Shown in pieces: positions 26,007 through 34,569 of a DNA stretch of 64,000 nt. A program made the position numbers and the translations under genes. The notes below the pieces were generated by a model that had not been told where the DNA came from, did not search any database, and saw only the letters and a program-made list of their open reading frames with translations. The stretch comes from Nocardia abscessus. Its GTDB lineage: Bacteria > Actinomycetota > Actinomycetes > Mycobacteriales > Mycobacteriaceae. The stretch's first letter is position 1. The number at the start of each line of letters is the position of its first letter. The DNA lies in the NCBI RefSeq assembly GCF_015477775.1, contig NZ_JADLQO010000002.1:310001-374000 (forward strand), in the 5' to 3' direction.

Positions 26007-27260
26007 TCACGCTGCGGCGGGATACGCCGTGCGGGTGCGGTGACGGCGGCCGGGGCCGTGGCCGGTGAGGACGACCGGCACGCCGAGCGTCCCGGCCAGC
26101 CACGGCACAGGGTCGGCAGGCAATTCGGTGAGGACGGGTTCGGCCCGCGACAACAACCCGGTCAGCTCCCGCTGGTGGTCCAGGTCCTGCCGGCGTCCAA
26201 CGGGCACCGCGTCCACGGCGACACCGTCAACGGTGTATCCCGTTGCGGCGTACCGTGTCCCCGGCACGTCGAGGTGGTTGACCGCGAGCCCGTCGACGCC
26301 GCCGCATACCTCGATGGCGTAGCGCAGCAGGACCGCGTCCAAGTGCCCGAGACGGAACGCGCCTTGGTAACGGCCTGCCGCATTGTGCGGCTCGGGCAAG
26401 TCGAGGCCGGACACCTCGGTGGGGAACGGCCCGGCGCCGTGGCGGGTCTGGTAGGTCCGGGTGACGCCGAGCACGTAACCGGAGGCGCCGATCTCGGCGA
26501 GCATCGCCCGCGCGTTGCGCGGTTCGACGGTCGACCACGTGGTGTGCGGATGGAATCCGCGCCACTCGTCGAGCAGGACGCCTTGGGCGCCTTCGAACAC
26601 CACTCGGCCCTGCCGCGCGAATCGGGCCAGCTGATCGTCGCCCACCACGGATACTGCCGCGGCGAACTCGCGGTACATCTCGACCAGGTCGTCGATCGGT
26701 TCGTAGCGATGATCGCTCGGGGCGATCAGCGGCGCGTAGAACGCCGCCAGCGCCCGCAGCTTGCGTCGCAACACCGTGGGGCGCAAGCAATCCGACACCG
26801 TCGCAGCGGCGTGCGCGAGCGCGTATCCCGCGGTCTCGCCGATCCCGCGACCGCACGAACCGTGCCGCGCGGAACCCCGCGCATCCTCGCGTGCACGGTT
26901 GGCGGCGATGTGGACGGGCGTGGTGAGCAGCGCCCGCCCATCGACCCGCAACAGCGACAGCGGGTCCCGGACGCCCAGCGCGGCCAGCCTGCGCGCCTCC
27001 GCGGCCAGCGCGATCGGCTCGACCAGCATGTGCCGCGACAGCAAGGTCGGTACGCCCGCGAAGGTCCCCGATCCGAACTGCGCGAACGTGTGATGCCGCC
27101 CGTCTGCGATCACATTGTGCGCCGCCTGCGCCCCGCCGTTGAACCGGACCACGGCGGCGACATCGAATCCCGATTCGGGTGCGCAGAGCCAGTCGACCGT
27201 CGCGCCCTTGCCCGCGTCCCCGAAACCGAGATCCACGACGATGATGTGCGGCCCGGACAT
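26007..27260 (-). CDS. Divergent adenylosuccinate synthetase (PurA-like) paralogue
   Basis: PurA couples GTP hydrolysis to joining IMP and aspartate. This 417-residue relative keeps much of the fold: VVDLGFGDAGKGATVDWL (catalytic Asp kept; normally WGDEGKGK), FNGGAQAAHN (His kept), CGRGIGETAGY, FEGAQGVLLDEWRGFHP, TRHGAGPFPTEV and LGHLDAVLLRYA. The guanine-recognition segment (normally TKLDVLDG) reads NHLDVPG, so nucleotide preference may differ. It is unlikely to be the housekeeping purA. It starts at ATG 27260, 13 bases after the VWA stop, and is followed by the NrtR-like gene: a dedicated three-gene operon of unknown product. Confidence 0.85.
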   Translation of the reverse strand: MSGPHIIVVDLGFGDAGKGATVDWLCAPESGFDVAAVVRFNGGAQAAHNVIADGRHHTFAQFGSGTFAGVPTLLSRHMLVEPIALAAEARRLAALGVRDPLSLLRVDGRALLTTPVHIAANRAREDARGSARHGSCGRGIGETAGYALAHAAATVSDCLRPTVLRRKLRALAAFYAPLIAPSDHRYEPIDDLVEMYREFAAAVSVVGDDQLARFARQGRVVFEGAQGVLLDEWRGFHPHTTWSTVEPRNARAMLAEIGASGYVLGVTRTYQTRHGAGPFPTEVSGLDLPEPHNAAGRYQGAFRLGHLDAVLLRYAIEVCGGVDGLAVNHLDVPGTRYAATGYTVDGVAVDAVPVGRRQDLDHQRELTGLLSRAEPVLTELPADPVPWLAGTLGVPVVLTGHGPGRRHRTRTAYPAAA

Positions 27261-27273
27261 GGCCGGCCCGGGT

Positions 27274-28221
27274 TCAGCCGCGGCCACGCGGCAGCGCCCG
27301 CGGTCGCCCGCCGTCGGCGCCAAGCGCCTTGCCGACCGACGCGGCCTCGGCCACGGACCCGACATCCCGCAGGTCCGCCAGCCCGGCCGACAGGTCGACG
27401 CGCCCCTCGGCCAATCCGATCGTCAGCGCGATGAGTTCACACACCGCGGCCGGGTCGTCCAGGCGCAGGAAGTTCTGGCCGAGCAGCCCGCGCCAGTGTT
27501 CGGCGATCTCCGGATCGTGGAAGTAGCTCGACTGGTCGGGCAGGATGTAGTGCACGTGCCAGCGTTCGGCGAGCTCGCGATAGACCGATTCCACCGAGAT
27601 GTCCTGGCGCACACTGTCTCCGATGATCGCGCGGATGTGCCGGGAGGCCAGCCGCGGCTTGTTCAGTTCGTCGCCGATCAGGAACAGGTAGCCCTTCTTG
27701 CGCCGCTTCTCCCACGCGTCGGTCACGATGTGCGTCGCCAGGAAATAGGCGGCCAGTTCGTAGCTTTCGGACTTCTGTCCTCCACCGCCGCCCTCCAGGA
27801 AGACGGCGCGCAACTGCTCGTCCATCCTGTTGTCGGATTCGAACTGGCCGATCTGCAGCGGCACACGGTCGGTATCCGCGTCACCGATGGCCCCGAAAAG
27901 GATCTGCGGATCCTCCGCATATCCCTTGCGCTGCAACAACCCGTGCAACGTGCCCAGCTTGTCCTGCATGATCCGCGGCACCCGGCCCATCGAACCGGTG
28001 ACGTCGAACAGCACCGCGATGGGCAAGGAGTTGCCGTGCTCGGCCGAGTCCCGGCATTCACGTGCCGTGACCCCGAGCGGATCCAGCATCGGATGCACCC
28101 GCCAGTTCGCGTGCGACTCGGCTCGCATCTGGGCGGTGTAGCCGAAATCGTCGATGCCGCGGGCGGCGCGAAAGGTCTTGGCCGCGTGGTAGGCGGAGTC
28201 GTCCCAGTGTCCGTATCCCAT
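27274..28221 (-). CDS. VWA-domain protein, first gene of the PurA-like/NrtR operon
   Basis: A 315-residue soluble protein with a von Willebrand A fold. The MIDAS is visible as VLFDVTGSMGRVPR (about 70-83, DxTxS form), with a later metal-coordinating region LFLIGDELNKP. No signal peptide or membrane helix is present, so it acts in the cytoplasm. The sequence before the fold (WDDSAYHAAKTFRAARGIDDF) is characteristic of this small family. ATG at 28221 is preceded by AGAGAGGA at nine bases, and the promoter contains a 31-bp palindrome. Function unknown; VWA proteins usually act with ATPases or as assembly scaffolds. Confidence 0.85.
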   Translation of the reverse strand: MGYGHWDDSAYHAAKTFRAARGIDDFGYTAQMRAESHANWRVHPMLDPLGVTARECRDSAEHGNSLPIAVLFDVTGSMGRVPRIMQDKLGTLHGLLQRKGYAEDPQILFGAIGDADTDRVPLQIGQFESDNRMDEQLRAVFLEGGGGGQKSESYELAAYFLATHIVTDAWEKRRKKGYLFLIGDELNKPRLASRHIRAIIGDSVRQDISVESVYRELAERWHVHYILPDQSSYFHDPEIAEHWRGLLGQNFLRLDDPAAVCELIALTIGLAEGRVDLSAGLADLRDVGSVAEAASVGKALGADGGRPRALPRGRG

Positions 28222-28236
28222 GTGATCACGTCCTCT

Positions 28237-28267
28237 CTTTGTTTTAGTCTAAATGACTAAAACAAAG
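28237..28267. promoter_or_regulatory. Perfect 31-bp palindromic operator in front of the VWA operon
   Basis: Arms CTTTGTTTTAGTC (28237-28249) and GACTAAAACAAAG (28255-28267) are exact reverse complements across a five-base spacer. The site lies 16 bases upstream of the VWA start codon and covers the presumed -10 box, so a bound protein would block transcription. The NrtR-like regulator encoded third in this operon is the likely ligand (inference). Confidence 0.85.
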
Positions 28268-28275
28268 GCGGTCAA
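28246..28275 (-). promoter_or_regulatory. Probable promoter of the VWA/PurA-like/NrtR operon
   Basis: On the minus strand TTGACC (28275-28270) and TAGACT (28251-28246) are 18 bases apart, a fair sigma-A pair; the -10 box sits in the palindrome. The ribosome-binding site AGAGAGGA and the ATG follow. Confidence 0.55.
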
Positions 28276-28379
28276 GGCTTCCGACCGTCACGCGCGCCCG
28301 GTTGGGCGCGCGCAAGCCCGCACCCCGAGTCGCAGATTCTCGACGCGGCAAGATATCCGGCCGCGCGGGGACCCCCGGA

Positions 28380-28889
28380 TCAGCCGGCGGCGTCCCCGGC
28401 TTCGAGCAAACCACCGATCAGCATCGTTCCCGGCCCCTGTCGGCCTCCCGGACCGGGCAGCCACCGAACATCGTCCGCGGTGAGCGGCTCGCCGCATTCG
28501 CGGCAAACCACTACACCGGAGGTCGGCCGCCCGCACTCGCGATGGACCACGACGGCGGGCGGTCCTTCCGCGCCCGCCAGCCATTTGTCACCCCAGGTGA
28601 TCAACATGGTGAGCACCGGATACAGGTCACGTCCACGGTCGGTGAGCAGGTACTCGTAGCGGACCGGATTCGACTGGTACGCGCGCTTTTCGACGATGCC
28701 GTGCTCCTGCAGCGCCTCCAGGCGAGCGGCGAGCACGTTGGAGGCGATGCCGAGATCGCGGCGGAGATCCTCGAAGCGGCTCAGCCCGACGAACAGGTCG
28801 CGCAGGATCAGCGGCGTCCAGCGCTCGCCGATCGCGTCCACCGTGCGCGCGATGGAGCAGACGATGTCGGAGAAAGCGGCCTTGGGCAT
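28380..28889 (-). CDS. HxlR-family transcriptional regulator
   Basis: A 169-residue winged-helix regulator with family motifs CSIARTVDAIGERWTPLILR (about 11-30), FEDLRRDLGIASNVLAARL and the wing YEYLLTDRGRDLYPVL. A C-terminal extension with CRECGEPL and a second conserved Cys could bind metal or be redox-sensitive. It is divergent from a SnoaL-like gene 80 bases away, the most likely target. Confidence 0.9.
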   Translation of the reverse strand: MPKAAFSDIVCSIARTVDAIGERWTPLILRDLFVGLSRFEDLRRDLGIASNVLAARLEALQEHGIVEKRAYQSNPVRYEYLLTDRGRDLYPVLTMLITWGDKWLAGAEGPPAVVVHRECGRPTSGVVVCRECGEPLTADDVRWLPGPGGRQGPGTMLIGGLLEAGDAAG

Positions 28890-28898
28890 TCGCCCAGT

Positions 28899-28933
28899 CT
28901 AGTCCGTTGCTTTTCGCAAGTTACTTCCACTAG
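28899..28933. promoter_or_regulatory. Imperfect inverted repeat between hxlR-type gene and SnoaL-like gene
   Basis: Nested arms CTAGT/ACTAG (28899-28903, 28929-28933) and TTGC/GCAA (28907-28910, 28916-28919) lie in the 80-base divergent region. A plausible HxlR-type operator; the short arms make it tentative. Confidence 0.35.
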
Positions 28934-28969
28934 GTTCGAATCCACCGATGAGCAAAGGGGTTGAGGGAC

Positions 28970-29383
28970 ATGTCCGAAGCGATCGCCGAGTTCCGCAGGG
29001 CAACGGAGGCGGGTGACATCGACGCGTTGACCCAGGTCTTGGCGCCCGACGCCGAGCTGATCTCGCCGCTGTCGGGCCGGCTGGTATTCCGCGGCCGAGA
29101 CGATCTGCGCGTCCTGCTCTCGGCGGCCTACGGCAGCCTCAGCGGCTTGCGCTGGACCGAGGAGATCGGCGACGGCGCGCGGCGCGTCCTGCTGGCCTGC
29201 GCCACGATCGGACCGTTCCGGCTGACCGAAGCCCTGGTACTGGGACTCGATGAGCAGGGCCGCATCCGCACGTTGCAGCCGCACTTACGGCCCTGGCTCA
29301 CGCTCACCTATCTCGCGGTGCGGCTGGCGCCCGGCCTGCTGAGACATCCCGGCATCCTGCGGCGGGCAGCCCGCGCCGCGTAA
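28970..29383 (+). CDS. SnoaL-like (NTF2-fold) small protein
   Basis: A 137-residue single-domain protein of the nuclear-transport-factor-2/SnoaL type: AIAEFRRATEAGDIDALTQVLAPDAELISP at the start, then LVFRGRDDLRVLLSAAYG. Such proteins act as isomerases, cyclases or uncharacterised stress proteins; no catalytic assignment is possible here. The ATG at 28970 has GAGGG five bases upstream. Divergent from the HxlR-type regulator, which probably controls it. Confidence 0.85.
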   Translation: MSEAIAEFRRATEAGDIDALTQVLAPDAELISPLSGRLVFRGRDDLRVLLSAAYGSLSGLRWTEEIGDGARRVLLACATIGPFRLTEALVLGLDEQGRIRTLQPHLRPWLTLTYLAVRLAPGLLRHPGILRRAARAA

Positions 29384-29392
29384 GCTTCCCCG

Positions 29393-29749
29393 GTGGACCC
29401 GCTCGCCCGCATTCGCGCGATCTGCCTGGAGCTACCGGAGAGCACCGAACGGCCCAGCCATGGCTCTCCCACCTTTTTCGTTCGAACGATAACCGTGTTC
29501 ACCTACTATCTCGAGGACGGGCACCGGGAGCCGGGCGCGACGATCTGGTGCCCGGCTCCCGTGGGCGTGCAGGCCGAACTGATCGCCGCCGAGGCCACCC
29601 GGTTCTTCGTGCCGCCCTATGTCGGGCACCGCGGCTGGATCGGCGTTCGTCTCGACATCGCACCCGACTGGGACGAGGTGGCCGAGATCGTCCAGGACGG
29701 TTACCGCCTCGTCGCCCCGAAGCGGTTGTCGGCGCGACTGGACCGATAG
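29393..29749 (+). CDS. MmcQ/YjbR family DNA-binding-like protein
   Basis: A 118-residue protein of the MmcQ/YjbR (CyaY-like fold) family: IRAICLELPESTERPSHGSPTFFV at the N-terminus, VGHRGWIGVRLD and WDEVAEIVQDGYRLVAPKRL at the end. Role unknown in the family; proposed to bind DNA. The start GTG is nine bases after the SnoaL-like stop, suggesting cotranscription. Confidence 0.9.
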   Translation: MDPLARIRAICLELPESTERPSHGSPTFFVRTITVFTYYLEDGHREPGATIWCPAPVGVQAELIAAEATRFFVPPYVGHRGWIGVRLDIAPDWDEVAEIVQDGYRLVAPKRLSARLDR

Positions 29750-29753
29750 CGCG

Positions 29754-31343
29754 TCAGGTCACCAGCGTCTCCACCAAGCCGTCGGCGGTGAGCTCGAGAC
29801 GCCGGGTGACCCCGATGTCGTCGAGGAAACGCGGATCGTGGCTCACCACGATGAGCGCGCCCTCGAAACTCGCCAGCGCCTGGGTGAGGTGCTCCAGGCT
29901 GGGCAGGTCGAGGTTGTTGGTCGGTTCGTCCAGCAGCAGCAGCCGTGGTGCCGGATCGGCCAGCAGCAGCATGGCCAGCGCCGCGCGCAACCGCTCGCCG
30001 CCGGACAGCGCCGCGGCCGCGACATCGGCGTCGGTGCCGCGGAACAGGAATCGGGCCAGCTGCGCCCGGATCCGTTCCGCGGACGCGTGCGGCGCCGCCG
30101 AGGCGACGTTTTCGAACACCGATCGCCGCTCGTCGAACACGTCCAGCCGCTGCGGCAGCATGCGCCACGGCACCTTCGGCCCCTCCTGCGCGATGGCCCG
30201 CAGCAACGTCGTCTTGCCGACGCCGTTGCGGCCGGTCAACGCGATCCGTTCGGGGCCGGACACCCGCAGCGTCACCGTCGGCCCGCAGGCCAGCTCGACT
30301 TGGTCCAGCTCGATCACCTCCTGGCCGGGATACAGCCGCGTGTCGGGTAGCTCCACCCGGATCTCCCGATCGTCGCGCAACAGCTCCTTGGCCTGCTCGA
30401 GCTGTTCCTTGGCGGTGTCGAGCTTCTCGATGTGGTTGTTGCGCAGCTTGCCCGCCGACACCTGCGCCTGCCGTTTGCGTTCGCCCATCACGATTTTCGG
30501 CTCCCGCTTCTGGTCCCACATCTTCTGCCCGTATCGCTGCCTGCGGTCCAGCTTGATGCGCGCCTCGACGAGCTCCCGTGCCTGCTTACGAACGTCGCTG
30601 CGCGCATCGCGGATCGCCGCGCGCGCCGCTTCCTGCTCGGCGGCGACGATCCGCTCGTACTCGCTGAAATTCCCACCGAACAGCCGCAGTTCGCCGTGGC
30701 GCAGCTCCGCGATGGAGGTCATCCGCTCCAGCAGCTCACGATCGTGGCTGACCGTCAGCACCGTGCCGGAGAACTGCCCGACCACCTCGTAGAGCCGTGC
30801 GCGAGCCACCTGATCCAGGTTGTTCGTCGGCTCGTCCAGCAGCAGCACGTCGGGTTCGGCGAGCAGCTCGGCGACCAGTCCGAGCAACACCGTCTCGCCG
30901 CCGGACAGTGTGTCCAGAGTGCGATCGAGCTGTTGCACCGAATCGGCGACGTAGTGCAGGCCGAGCCGGGCCAGCAACGCCAAGGCCCGCTCCTCGACGT
31001 CCCAGTGATTGCCGACCAGGTCGAAATCGGTTGCACTCCCGTGCCCGGATTCGATGCGGTGCAATGCTTTTCGCACATCCGCGATGCCGAGCACCGCATC
31101 GACGCGCTGACCCGCGCCCAGACCGAGGTCTTGGCGCAGATACCCGAGATGCCCGGTGACCGTGACGGACCCGCGAACGGGCTTCAGCTCCCCCGCGACC
31201 AAACGCAGCAGCGTGGACTTGCCCGCGCCGTTTCCGCCGACCAGGCCGATGTGACCGGGACCGAGGACGGCGTCGAGCCCCTCGAAAACGGGGGTGCCGT
31301 CCGGCCAGCCGAAAGTGAGATCGGAAAAAGACAGATTGGTCAT
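29754..31343 (-). CDS. ABC-F family ATPase (ribosome-protection type)
   Basis: A 529-residue protein with two ABC cassettes and no membrane domain, the ABC-F layout whose members act on the ribosome (translation factors or antibiotic-resistance proteins). Cassette 1: GGNGAGKSTLL, LSGGE, LLLDEPTNNLD. Cassette 2: GRNGVGKTTLL, LSGGERLR, LLLDEPTNNLD. Between them is a charged linker (RYGQKMWDQKREPKIVMGERK) typical of the P-site tRNA-interaction motif. ATG at 31343 has GGGAGC upstream. The long leader and isolated position in an accessory block hint at inducible resistance, but substrate drugs cannot be inferred. Confidence 0.92.
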   Translation of the reverse strand: MTNLSFSDLTFGWPDGTPVFEGLDAVLGPGHIGLVGGNGAGKSTLLRLVAGELKPVRGSVTVTGHLGYLRQDLGLGAGQRVDAVLGIADVRKALHRIESGHGSATDFDLVGNHWDVEERALALLARLGLHYVADSVQQLDRTLDTLSGGETVLLGLVAELLAEPDVLLLDEPTNNLDQVARARLYEVVGQFSGTVLTVSHDRELLERMTSIAELRHGELRLFGGNFSEYERIVAAEQEAARAAIRDARSDVRKQARELVEARIKLDRRQRYGQKMWDQKREPKIVMGERKRQAQVSAGKLRNNHIEKLDTAKEQLEQAKELLRDDREIRVELPDTRLYPGQEVIELDQVELACGPTVTLRVSGPERIALTGRNGVGKTTLLRAIAQEGPKVPWRMLPQRLDVFDERRSVFENVASAAPHASAERIRAQLARFLFRGTDADVAAAALSGGERLRAALAMLLLADPAPRLLLLDEPTNNLDLPSLEHLTQALASFEGALIVVSHDPRFLDDIGVTRRLELTADGLVETLVT

Positions 31344-31431
31344 ACCAGCTCCCAGAGGTTGCGACGAAACACGGCGCGCGAATGCGGGCCGCACGTGTGG
31401 CTACCTCAGATGAGCAACGGCAGAACTCCGA

Positions 31432-31464
31432 TCAACGGGGATAAGACCTGTAAAGGTTAAACAC
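31432..31464 (-). CDS. Possible 10-residue leader peptide upstream of the ABC-F gene
   Basis: A GTG-initiated frame encoding VFNLYRSYPR and a stop lies about 90 bases before the ABC-F start. GGAG is present but only two bases from the GTG, so translation is doubtful. ABC-F resistance genes are often controlled by attenuation through short leaders, which is the only reason to list it. Confidence 0.2.
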   Translation of the reverse strand: MFNLYRSYPR

Positions 31465-31508
31465 AACTCCGGTGACTGCGCCAGTGCAATTCGGATCACA
31501 CTTCCGCG

Positions 31509-32114
31509 TCAGGACGACGCGCCGATGGCGGCGGCCACGGCCGCGGGCAGCGGATACGGGCGTTCCTCAGGAAGAGCACGCGCCGCCGCCTCCAGCTCCC
31601 CCGCGGCTACCAACCGCCGCAGCTGCCGCGCCTCCTCGGTGACGTCACGGATCCCGGTGATCCATCGATCGAGGTAGTGCCCTACGGCGAGACCACCCAG
31701 GCCCACTTGCAAGGAGCGGTAGGACAGCGGCCGGTGCCCGAGATCTCGCTCCGGGTCCCACTGGATGCGCACCGGGCTCGTTTCGAGCCGCTCCGCCCAC
31801 ACCTCGCGATCCGGAAACAAGGTCGGCTCGAAGTGGCTGAGGCAGGCGTGCGCCAGCGCCCACTCGAACCCGGCACGGGTGATCGTGACCGCCAGGACCC
31901 GTTCCTGCCCCGGCTTGCTCGCCCACCCGCAGCGATACATCATCCACAGGAACGAGGGCTTGATCCACGTCATCCGCTCGCGGCGGAATGGGGCGACGAA
32001 AGTCCCTGCGGCCAGGGCCGGTTCGGCGATCTCCGGAGCGTATGCCTGATAGACCACGATCGTGTGCTCGTCGTAGACCGCCCGGATGCGGCGCAGCGGC
32101 TCGTCGGATCGCAT
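31509..32114 (-). CDS. DUF4291 family protein
   Basis: A 201-residue cytoplasmic protein that fits DUF4291: IRAVYDEHTIVVYQAY near the start, FRRERMTWIKPSFLWMMYRCGWA (about 43-66), then VRIQWDPERD and RSLQVGLGG. The family has no established function. The ATG at 32114 has no clear ribosome-binding site. It stands between ABC-F and apt, at the end of the accessory block. Confidence 0.9.
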   Translation of the reverse strand: MRSDEPLRRIRAVYDEHTIVVYQAYAPEIAEPALAAGTFVAPFRRERMTWIKPSFLWMMYRCGWASKPGQERVLAVTITRAGFEWALAHACLSHFEPTLFPDREVWAERLETSPVRIQWDPERDLGHRPLSYRSLQVGLGGLAVGHYLDRWITGIRDVTEEARQLRRLVAAGELEAAARALPEERPYPLPAAVAAAIGASS

Positions 32115-32219
32115 GTCGCGATCCTGACAGTAACCGTGGTGCCGGGCAACAGGTTTCCGCTACGCGGAGCCCCGCGCAAGTGGCGGGCGGGCTTCCGCGC
32201 GCGGTCTATCCGTACCGGC

Positions 32220-32792
32220 TCAGAGCTTGACGATCGAGGTCAGGGGGTAGTCACCTTGCCGCGCACGCCCACCGAGGAAGCCCAGTTCCAGCACGACCGC
32301 GGCGGCGGCTACCTCGGCGCCCGCCTGCTTGAAGAGTTCGGCGGCGGCGGCGAGGGTGCCCCCGGTGGCCAGGACGTCGTCCAGCAGCAGGACACGGCGG
32401 CCGGACAGGTCGATGCCGTCCGCGGGAATCTCCAACGCGGCGGTGCCGTATTCGAGGCTGTACTCCCGGCTGATCACCGGCGGCGGCAGCTTGCCCGCCT
32501 TGCGGATCGCGAGCACGCCGGTGCCGAGAGACGCGGCGACACCGGCCCCGAGCAGGAAGCCGCGGGCGTCGACACCGGCCACCAGATCGGCGTCGGGCGC
32601 GCACGAGGCCAGGCACTCGACCACCGCGCGAAAGCCCTCCGCGTCGGCGAACACCGGAGTGAGATCCGCGAAACGGACACCGGGCGTGGGGAAATCGTCG
32701 TGCCAACGGGTCAAACGGTCGACCACCTCGGCGGCTTTGGTGGTCCGTTCGGCGGCTACGTCGTCGGATTCGATTGCCGCGTGCTTGCTCAT
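32220..32792 (-). CDS. apt: Adenine phosphoribosyltransferase
   Basis: Salvages adenine: adenine + PRPP gives AMP. The 190-residue protein shows TPGVRFADLTPVFAD, DARGFLLGAGVA, IRKAGKLPPPVISREYSLEYGT and the PRPP-binding motif VLLLDDVLATGGTL (about 130-143). GGAGAGG five to six bases ahead selects ATG 32792 over GTG 32798. In M. tuberculosis apt lies next to relA; here 9.7 kb separates them. Confidence 0.95.
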   Translation of the reverse strand: MSKHAAIESDDVAAERTTKAAEVVDRLTRWHDDFPTPGVRFADLTPVFADAEGFRAVVECLASCAPDADLVAGVDARGFLLGAGVAASLGTGVLAIRKAGKLPPPVISREYSLEYGTAALEIPADGIDLSGRRVLLLDDVLATGGTLAAAAELFKQAGAEVAAAAVVLELGFLGGRARQGDYPLTSIVKL

Positions 32793-32829
32793 CGACACCT
32801 CTCCATGATCACATCACCCACACCATCTG

Positions 32830-34551
32830 TCACCGCTCGAGCACCCACCGGTCCATGTTCCATCCGGATCCGGCCTGGTTGGGGGCAGCGATCCCATTGC
32901 GCAACCCCTTGCCGAAGGCGATCGTGCGAGGGGTGGCGAACAACGGAATGCTCGGCAGCTCCGCCCACAGCAGGTTCTCGGCCTCGATGAGCAGATTCAA
33001 CTGTGCGCCCGAGTTGTCCTCGGCCCCGAGCTGATCGGTGATCGCATCGTAGCGGCCGTTGCCGAAGCGACCGACATTCAGCCCGCTACCGGTGCGCAAC
33101 GCGCTGGTCGCGGTGACTCCCGCGATCGAGCCCGCCGGACCCGGCGCCGCCGCGGTGCTGCCCAGCACGGCGTCCACCTTGCCCTCGGCGAGCCGGGTGG
33201 GCGTGAAGTCGGGCGCACCGGCGTCGACCACGGTGATCCCCGCCGGTTTGCAGGCCTCGGCGATCATCGCGACGGTCTGCGCGCGGCGATCGTCCGGCGC
33301 CACGTAGCCGATGCGGACGGTCGGGTTCGGTGCACCGGAGGCCGCCACCGCCCTGGTCGCGTTGGCCACGTCACCGCCGGAGTACTTGTTCGACGCGGCG
33401 ATGACCGCCGGGTAGAACAGGGCATCCTGCTGCACGACGTGCGCGTTGAGCGGGCCGGAGCCCAGCCCCGTCTTCGGCGCGTCCGGCACCTTGCCCAGTT
33501 TGTCGAACAGCGTCTGCCGCGGCAGGCACAGCGCGAACGCCCGTCGCGCCTCGACCGAGGAGAACACTCCGCCGGTCGTCAGCACCAATTGCTCGGCGCC
33601 CCGGCCTGCCACGGTCTGCACCGAGAAGCCGCCCAGGTTCAGGTCTTTCACCGAGTTCGCGCCGATGTCGAGCACACCGACGGCGTTGTCGCCGACCTTC
33701 TTCTTCAAGTCGAAGGTCTTCGGCCACACCACGATTCGCCCGGTCGCCGGTTTGTTTCCCCACCACCGCTCGTTGGCCACCAGCACCAAACCGTCGGCGC
33801 TGCCGAAGGATTCCATGCGGTAGGGCCCCGAGGAAGGGAATCGCGACAGGTCCAGCTTGCCGTCGGCAGGGATGGTCCATCCGGTGTTCCAGAACTCCGC
33901 GATCCGGCCGAGGGCATTCGGATCGCCGGTCTGCAACGCCGACACGACGTTGGGCACGTTCGCCACACGGGCCGCGACATGCGCGGGCATCAGCTCACCC
34001 GCCGTGAACAGGTTGCGCCACGGCAGGTAATGCCGACCGGGGCGGAACACCACCGTGGCGTCCCGGGAGCCGGGCTGGCAGTCGACCCGCTCGATGTCGG
34101 CGTAGCCGCTGGTGCTCGCGGCGTCGAAGAGCGGAACCGGTCCCCGGTCACCCGGTTTGGTGTACCGCCCGCTGCGGGCGGCCCAGGTCAGCACCAAGTC
34201 GTCACACGAGGTCGGCACACCGTCGGAGTACACGCCGTCGGGGTTGAGCCGGTACTGAATGGTCTGCGACTCGCCCGGCACCTCCTTGGCGGTGCCGAAG
34301 TCGGTGTCGGCGACCTGCTGGCCGTCCGGACCGGTGTAGAAGAACCCGGTGAGCACCCGGGAGAACACCGCGGGCGAGCCGGAGCTCGCCCCGAGCGTGC
34401 TGCCGCCGTTATAGGTGGCGATGGTCGCATCGGTCGCGTAGCCGATGGAGGGCACCTGGTTCTTGCTGGAGCAGCCGGCCATCAGCCCGGCGGCCACCGT
34501 GCCCGCAACGAGCGCTCCGATCAGTCGTACCGCCCTGCGTGGCTGTCGCAT
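32830..34551 (-). CDS. Extracellular solute-binding lipoprotein (family 5)
   Basis: A 573-residue lipoprotein with lipobox GLMAGC (about 22-27) and the body of a peptide/nickel-type binding protein: TIQYRLNPDGVYSDGVPTSCDDLVLTW, SSGPYRMESF and VEARRAFALCLPRQTLF. It corresponds by position to Rv2585c. No permease or ATPase genes are adjacent, so its transporter is elsewhere or it has another role. It lies between secF and apt with short gaps, likely within one operon. Confidence 0.9.
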   Translation of the reverse strand: MRQPRRAVRLIGALVAGTVAAGLMAGCSSKNQVPSIGYATDATIATYNGGSTLGASSGSPAVFSRVLTGFFYTGPDGQQVADTDFGTAKEVPGESQTIQYRLNPDGVYSDGVPTSCDDLVLTWAARSGRYTKPGDRGPVPLFDAASTSGYADIERVDCQPGSRDATVVFRPGRHYLPWRNLFTAGELMPAHVAARVANVPNVVSALQTGDPNALGRIAEFWNTGWTIPADGKLDLSRFPSSGPYRMESFGSADGLVLVANERWWGNKPATGRIVVWPKTFDLKKKVGDNAVGVLDIGANSVKDLNLGGFSVQTVAGRGAEQLVLTTGGVFSSVEARRAFALCLPRQTLFDKLGKVPDAPKTGLGSGPLNAHVVQQDALFYPAVIAASNKYSGGDVANATRAVAASGAPNPTVRIGYVAPDDRRAQTVAMIAEACKPAGITVVDAGAPDFTPTRLAEGKVDAVLGSTAAAPGPAGSIAGVTATSALRTGSGLNVGRFGNGRYDAITDQLGAEDNSGAQLNLLIEAENLLWAELPSIPLFATPRTIAFGKGLRNGIAAPNQAGSGWNMDRWVLER

Positions 34552-34569
34552 GAAACCCCCTGCCTGGTG

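Noticed and set aside
26007..27260. PurZ (2-aminoadenine synthesis) identity
   Set aside because: The catalytic Asp of the GDAGKG motif is kept, which I recall being replaced in PurZ, and no phage gene or companion enzyme is present; called only PurA-like.
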